Source: Paragonimus westermani (lineage: Eukaryota; Platyhelminthes; Trematoda; Plagiorchiida; Troglotrematidae). Taken from it: 64,000 nucleotides of DNA. The stretch spans positions 138,215 through 202,214 of the forward strand of contig QNGE01000999.1 of assembly GCA_008508345.1 (NCBI GenBank), read 5' to 3'. Position numbers and translations under genes: made by a program. The notes beneath the pieces were generated by a model that was not told the origin of the DNA, ran no database searches, and worked only from the letters and a program-made list of their open reading frames with translations. Shown one piece after another: positions 59,878 to 64,000 of this stretch (position 1 is the first letter of the stretch; the number at the start of each line of letters is the position of its first letter).

Positions 59878-62655
59878 ATGTATACCAACTGTCTGAGTCT
59901 GTTTAATAAATTACCGGAAATCAGACAGTTAATTCATGACACCCAACCCCACATGTTCGCCTTCACGGAGACCTGGCTTACAGGTGATATCAGTGACAGT
60001 GAACTGAGTGTTCCGGGGTATTCTGTTTACCGGGCTGACTCTGCCCGAGGGAGAATGGGGGGTTCTGCGATTTTTCTTCAGCAGTGTCTCCCGACACCCA
60101 CGGTTATTGGTGGCTTCCAGTCCTCTGATAAATGTGACGCTCTTTGGCTTCGACTACCACTGCGCGGCCAAGACTCACTCCTAGTGGGGGTTATTTATCG
60201 TTCTCCTTCATCAGACGTTCCCGACGACAACACCCTTCTGGTAAGCCTGGAAAACTTCCTAGGCCTACAACGCTTTACACATCTGCTTATTATGGGTGAT
60301 TTTAACGCACCCAAGATAAACTGGGCATCAGTTTCTCACCAGGACTGTGAAAGCGGATTCTCGACTTCCTTATCAACGCTGATACGTCGGAAGGCGTGGA
60401 CACAGCACGTCACCGCCCCGACGCGGCACCGTTTTGGTCAGATTCCCTCTTTGCTCGACTTAGTTATCACTAATGAGAGCCACCTGGTAGACAGAGTGAT
60501 CATCAAGCCACCACTTGGACACAGTGACCACTCTCTGTTAGCCTTTGACCTTATCTGTTACTGGTTACAACAACCAGCAAAAAGATTCACCGTTCGAAAC
60601 TTTAATCAAGCAGATTTTAACGGCCTGAGAACCTACCTAGGTTCACTTCTTCTTGACTTGGACTCCGTGGACCAGAACTACCACACGTTTCACAGCGCAA
60701 TTCAAAAAGCAGACGACTTATTTATACCGCGCAAACTGTGCATTTTCTCTTATCGGCCACCCCTTCCACGCAGGATACGTCGTCTTCTCGATAACCGTTC
60801 CCAATTATTCGCGAAGCATAAGCTTACTGGAAACTCAGAGGACCTAAGCGCGTTCCACATTGTCCGAAACAGGTGTAGGCGGGAAATCCGCGAACACACC
60901 AAACTCGTACAAGAGAAGATCCTCATAAGAGCCCGCGGGAACAAAAACTTCTTATTCAAGCATATGCGGCGACTAAGAAAGAACAAACCTTCAGCTCTTT
61001 CTTTACGACTACCCAACGGGGAGACTTCATCTGACTCCCTAGTTGTGGCCGAGTTATTCAGGGAGTACTTCTCGGCAATCTATAACGTCGTATCCCCGAG
61101 CTGGCATCCTGTACTACCGTTGCAGAAGTTCAGGCAACCACTCGTGACCGCTGAGTTTTCTGTGCTAGATGTCGAAGACCTTTTACTCAAGGTTAATCCT
61201 TACGGTGCAATGGGTCCCGACATGATCCATCCCAGAATACTCAAGGAAGCAGCTGTTAGTTTGGCTGAACCCCTTTATAAGCTGTTCAAGCAAACACTCC
61301 AGACTAGCATCCTCCCTAGCGCATGGAAAGAGGCGATGGTCACACCCATATTTAAAGTGGGTGACCGGCACTCTCCGGCTAGTTATCGGCCAATCAGCCT
61401 CACTAGCATCCCGTGCAAAATAATGGAGCGCCTACTAAAGCGCGCCATACTCAATCACTTCTTATCAAATAATCTTTTTTCTTCCACACAGCATGGCTTC
61501 CTTCCTAATCGGTCATGCATAACAAACATGCTTATTTTCATGGATAGTCTGACGGAGGCCAAAGACAATGGCCTCATCTCTGATGCCATCTTCTTTGATT
61601 TTGCCAAGGCTTTTGACCGTGTCCCACACGGCCCCCTGAAACACAAACTGGAAGCCTACGGTATTCAAGGAGAGGTTCTTCGCTGGATTGCCTCTTTTCT
61701 TGATAATAGAACGTTTAGGGTCAAGACCGGAGCAGACCTTTCGTCTCCCTCTTTCATTTCTGCGGGAGTTCCCCAAGGGTCAGTTCTAGGTCCTTTGTTA
61801 TTCCTCATTTACATCAACGACCTTCCAAGCAACATTTCCAGCAGCGTCCTCTTATATGCAGACGACCTAAAAATCTGGAATGCCACTGATCCCAGCGCAC
61901 TACAAATTGATCTTGACGCGATCAAGCGCTGGTCGGACGATTGGAGTCTCCCACTAAATGACAATAAATGTGCTCACATGTCACTCGGTGGAGATTCTGG
62001 CAATGCCTTCATGATTCATAGCGCATCTGGCACAGTAGATATCATGAGAATCGACCTGAAGAAAGATCTGGGCATCTGGTTGTCATCTAACTTGTCCTTT
62101 ACGTATCACCATGAGATGGCGGCAAAAAAGGGATTTGCCGCTCTTATGATGATTAGGCGCACTTTCCCCCGCATGGACAAGAACGCTTTTCAAACGCTTT
62201 ACGGGACTTATATAAGACCGCTCCTCGAGTATGCCAATCAGGTCGTGTATACCGGCCTGAAGAGAGACATATTAGCTGTTGAGCGTGTCCAGCGCGCGGC
62301 TACCAAGATGGTCGCGGGCCTGAGTAATGTTACTTACGAGTCTCGACTTGAAGTTCTTGACCTTTACCCACTTGAATTTCGAAGACTTCACAGGGATTTA
62401 ATACTCACACACTTCTCCTTTAGAGTAGGTCTTGTAGAACAGTTCTTCACTGTAGCGAATGATGACGGCCGGCGAGGACATGATAGGAAGCTTTTCAAGT
62501 TTCGTCCTCGGACCATTCTTAGGCAGCAGTTCTTTTCTTACAGGGCTATTAACTATTGGAACAGCCTTCCTTCTGAGGTCGTCAGTGGCGCTTCTCGGGA
62601 TCGTTTTAGAGCTTTGCTTGATTCTCATTTATCTAAAATTGCATTATGCGAATAA
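59878..62655 (+). CDS. CR1-like ORF2: AP endonuclease and reverse transcriptase
   Basis: The frame is open from 59482, but everything before 59867 overlaps ORF1 in another phase. The methionine at 59878 starts directly at MYTNCLSLFNKL, the first strand of the APE-type endonuclease, so the true start is there or slightly upstream within the ORF1 overlap. Endonuclease residues: N4, E31 (TETW), D141 (GDFN), SDH at 216-218. RT motifs: YRPISLTSIPCKIMERLL, FDFAKAFDRVPH (D at 574 and 580 region), GVPQGSVLGPLLF (about 630) and catalytic YADD (660-663). The C-terminus (LEVLDLYPLEFRRLHRDLIL) is the usual CR1 tail. 925 residues from this start, in the normal range. The product nicks target DNA and copies element RNA. 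Confidence 0.88.
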   Translation: MYTNCLSLFNKLPEIRQLIHDTQPHMFAFTETWLTGDISDSELSVPGYSVYRADSARGRMGGSAIFLQQCLPTPTVIGGFQSSDKCDALWLRLPLRGQDSLLVGVIYRSPSSDVPDDNTLLVSLENFLGLQRFTHLLIMGDFNAPKINWASVSHQDCESGFSTSLSTLIRRKAWTQHVTAPTRHRFGQIPSLLDLVITNESHLVDRVIIKPPLGHSDHSLLAFDLICYWLQQPAKRFTVRNFNQADFNGLRTYLGSLLLDLDSVDQNYHTFHSAIQKADDLFIPRKLCIFSYRPPLPRRIRRLLDNRSQLFAKHKLTGNSEDLSAFHIVRNRCRREIREHTKLVQEKILIRARGNKNFLFKHMRRLRKNKPSALSLRLPNGETSSDSLVVAELFREYFSAIYNVVSPSWHPVLPLQKFRQPLVTAEFSVLDVEDLLLKVNPYGAMGPDMIHPRILKEAAVSLAEPLYKLFKQTLQTSILPSAWKEAMVTPIFKVGDRHSPASYRPISLTSIPCKIMERLLKRAILNHFLSNNLFSSTQHGFLPNRSCITNMLIFMDSLTEAKDNGLISDAIFFDFAKAFDRVPHGPLKHKLEAYGIQGEVLRWIASFLDNRTFRVKTGADLSSPSFISAGVPQGSVLGPLLFLIYINDLPSNISSSVLLYADDLKIWNATDPSALQIDLDAIKRWSDDWSLPLNDNKCAHMSLGGDSGNAFMIHSASGTVDIMRIDLKKDLGIWLSSNLSFTYHHEMAAKKGFAALMMIRRTFPRMDKNAFQTLYGTYIRPLLEYANQVVYTGLKRDILAVERVQRAATKMVAGLSNVTYESRLEVLDLYPLEFRRLHRDLILTHFSFRVGLVEQFFTVANDDGRRGHDRKLFKFRPRTILRQQFFSYRAINYWNSLPSEVVSGASRDRFRALLDSHLSKIALCE

Positions 62656-62720
62656 TCTTTCTCTGTTCTTGGTATTCACTGTAATCTCCAAGTGCGGTGC
62701 TACACCCTGTTTTCAATGAT

Positions 62721-64000
62721 CGCCTTTCAGAGCAACAGAAGCTCGCTGACACTAAGCAAGGAAAACCGACTGGATCCGCGAACCTTGGGCCGTTGCCTCG
62801 AACCCGTGTATCAATCGCTGAAATCGATGAAATCGCTGCTGTGAGGGAAATATTGCCCTCTAACGATGCTGTATAAAACTAGACTCTGTTCTCAATAATC
62901 CCCCTGTTAGTGGATCGCCGATGGACGTTGAAAGCAGAACCATCCGAGATTTCCGTGCCCTGGTGGTCAACATCGTTGGCCTCCCAACGCACTAATTGAA
63001 CTAAAGTGAGGAACATTCATCGAAGCGAGACCAGAAAACTGAAGTATAGGTAGCTGGATCAGTGTAGCCCGGAAAGACAATCCGTGCCTCACCAAAGTGC
63101 GGTTAAAAAATAGTTCCGATTCGGAAAGCACATGCTAGTTTGTAGCGTTTCACGAAAACCAGACAACCGAGATTCTCATATGGATGTGGAGGCTTGAATC
63201 AGTTGTGCGTTGTGTTCAAGATAAAACAACCAAAACTCCCGTGTTTCAGTTCATGATAGGAAATATGTCTGCATTTTCGTCTTCTGCAGTGATTACACAC
63301 TTATGGGCCGACTCTCGATTTTACAGACATCTGTCGCATCAGTTTGGTATTGTTGAACTTTTTTGAGTGTTGAAGGACGACCGTGCGTCTTATTATCTTC
63401 CTAAAATAGACTGTATAACCATTTTTGTTCCTACATCAGCCACTGCCACTGTTTTCTTTTCTCTTACTGAGCACGAGCCATACAGCTTTCTCGTCTCCAG
63501 AATTAGCCATAACATTTCTCGCTGCACGAACAGTCCTTTTATTCCGACCCACTCAGGAACCATCTGGTTGATTGGGCCCAGATCCTTTTCATCTCTAACA
63601 ATTAATTAGCGGTTCTTAGTTATCCACTTTGTTATACGCGCAACTTCGCTGGCCAACTTCTGAAGATTTTTCACACTCGGGTTGATTGATTTAGTTTTCC
63701 TGTGTATTCACTCAATGGGTACCGTATTCCATCCAGTTTTTACAAGCACCTTCTCGTTAATCCTGTCAGAAGTCGATTACTCCTGTCCTTGGATATCGAG
63801 AAAAGCATTTATTAGATCAACAAATTACGCTCAACTAGGCGCAAACTTGGATCATTAATGAACGATCCAATACTGACCGATGGAAATTATTCGTAGGAAA
63901 TGAAATCTGCCATTTGACGGCAAGTAAATGCGAAATCATTGAATACCAGATGATATTTTAATGGCATCGTCCAGGATTTCGGAAATAATTGAAAACATCA
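62721..64000. other. No supportable gene
   Basis: Downstream of the CR1-like element. Two frames of 60-80 codons at 63184-63609 lack family signatures. The N-terminal PTB exon of the EPS8-like gene could lie here on the minus strand but was not seen. Confidence 0.4.

Larger units (their letters stand above)
58040..62720 (+). mobile_element. CR1-like non-LTR retrotransposon, full coding capacity
   Basis: An element with a G/C-richer 5' leader (about 58040-58693), ORF1 (58694-59866) and an overlapping-frame-adjacent ORF2 (59878-62655) encoding endonuclease and RT. Both frames are open throughout, unlike every other retroelement here except the 19.5-kb Penelope. Both termini are approximate: no target duplications were found, and the 3' end shows no clear short tandem tail in the first 60 bases after ORF2. 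It lies antisense to the EPS8-like gene direction. Confidence 0.8.

Overview
The window looks like metazoan nuclear DNA, most likely from a flatworm and probably a digenean fluke. Single exons are separated by introns of up to about 18 kb. The repeat load is Penelope-like, RTE-like and CR1-like retroelements. A tRNA-derived SINE carries a hammerhead ribozyme, an arrangement best known from the schistosome Sm-alpha family. The species cannot be named from the sequence alone. Nothing bacterial was seen: no operons, rRNA or CRISPR.

The main host gene is on the minus strand, at about 54.8 to 10.0 kb. Seven exons join with consistent splice phases into an EPS8-like actin/Rac adaptor. They encode, in order, the end of a PTB domain, a linker, a helical segment, the conserved central EPS8 region, a tryptophan/proline stretch, a split SH3-like domain and a long Ser/Thr/Pro-rich linker. 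The N-terminal part of the PTB and the C-terminal effector domain were not found. They may lie outside the window or in short exons I could not see.

The rest is mostly intron and intergenic DNA filled with repeats. From left to right: a decayed Penelope fragment (2.95-3.7 kb); a SINE with an apparently intact hammerhead (4.5-4.7 kb, minus); a decayed RTE fragment (5.9-6.5 kb, minus); a 5'-truncated but open Penelope element with RT and GIY-YIG domains (19.5-21.4 kb); a decayed minus-strand Penelope (27.2-27.8 kb); a decayed RTE (32.4-33.4 kb, minus); decayed SINE copies near 24.5, 28.8, 33.9 and 37.4 kb; a decayed Penelope of another lineage (41.5-43.0 kb); and a CR1-like element with two open, overlapping reading frames (about 58.0-62.7 kb).

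Three orphan exon candidates on the minus strand are not explained by the EPS8 gene: a signal-peptide exon at 23.1 kb, an acidic exon at 35.2 kb and an 88-residue exon at 57.8 kb. Most long stretches between listed items show no coding or RNA signal that I can defend.
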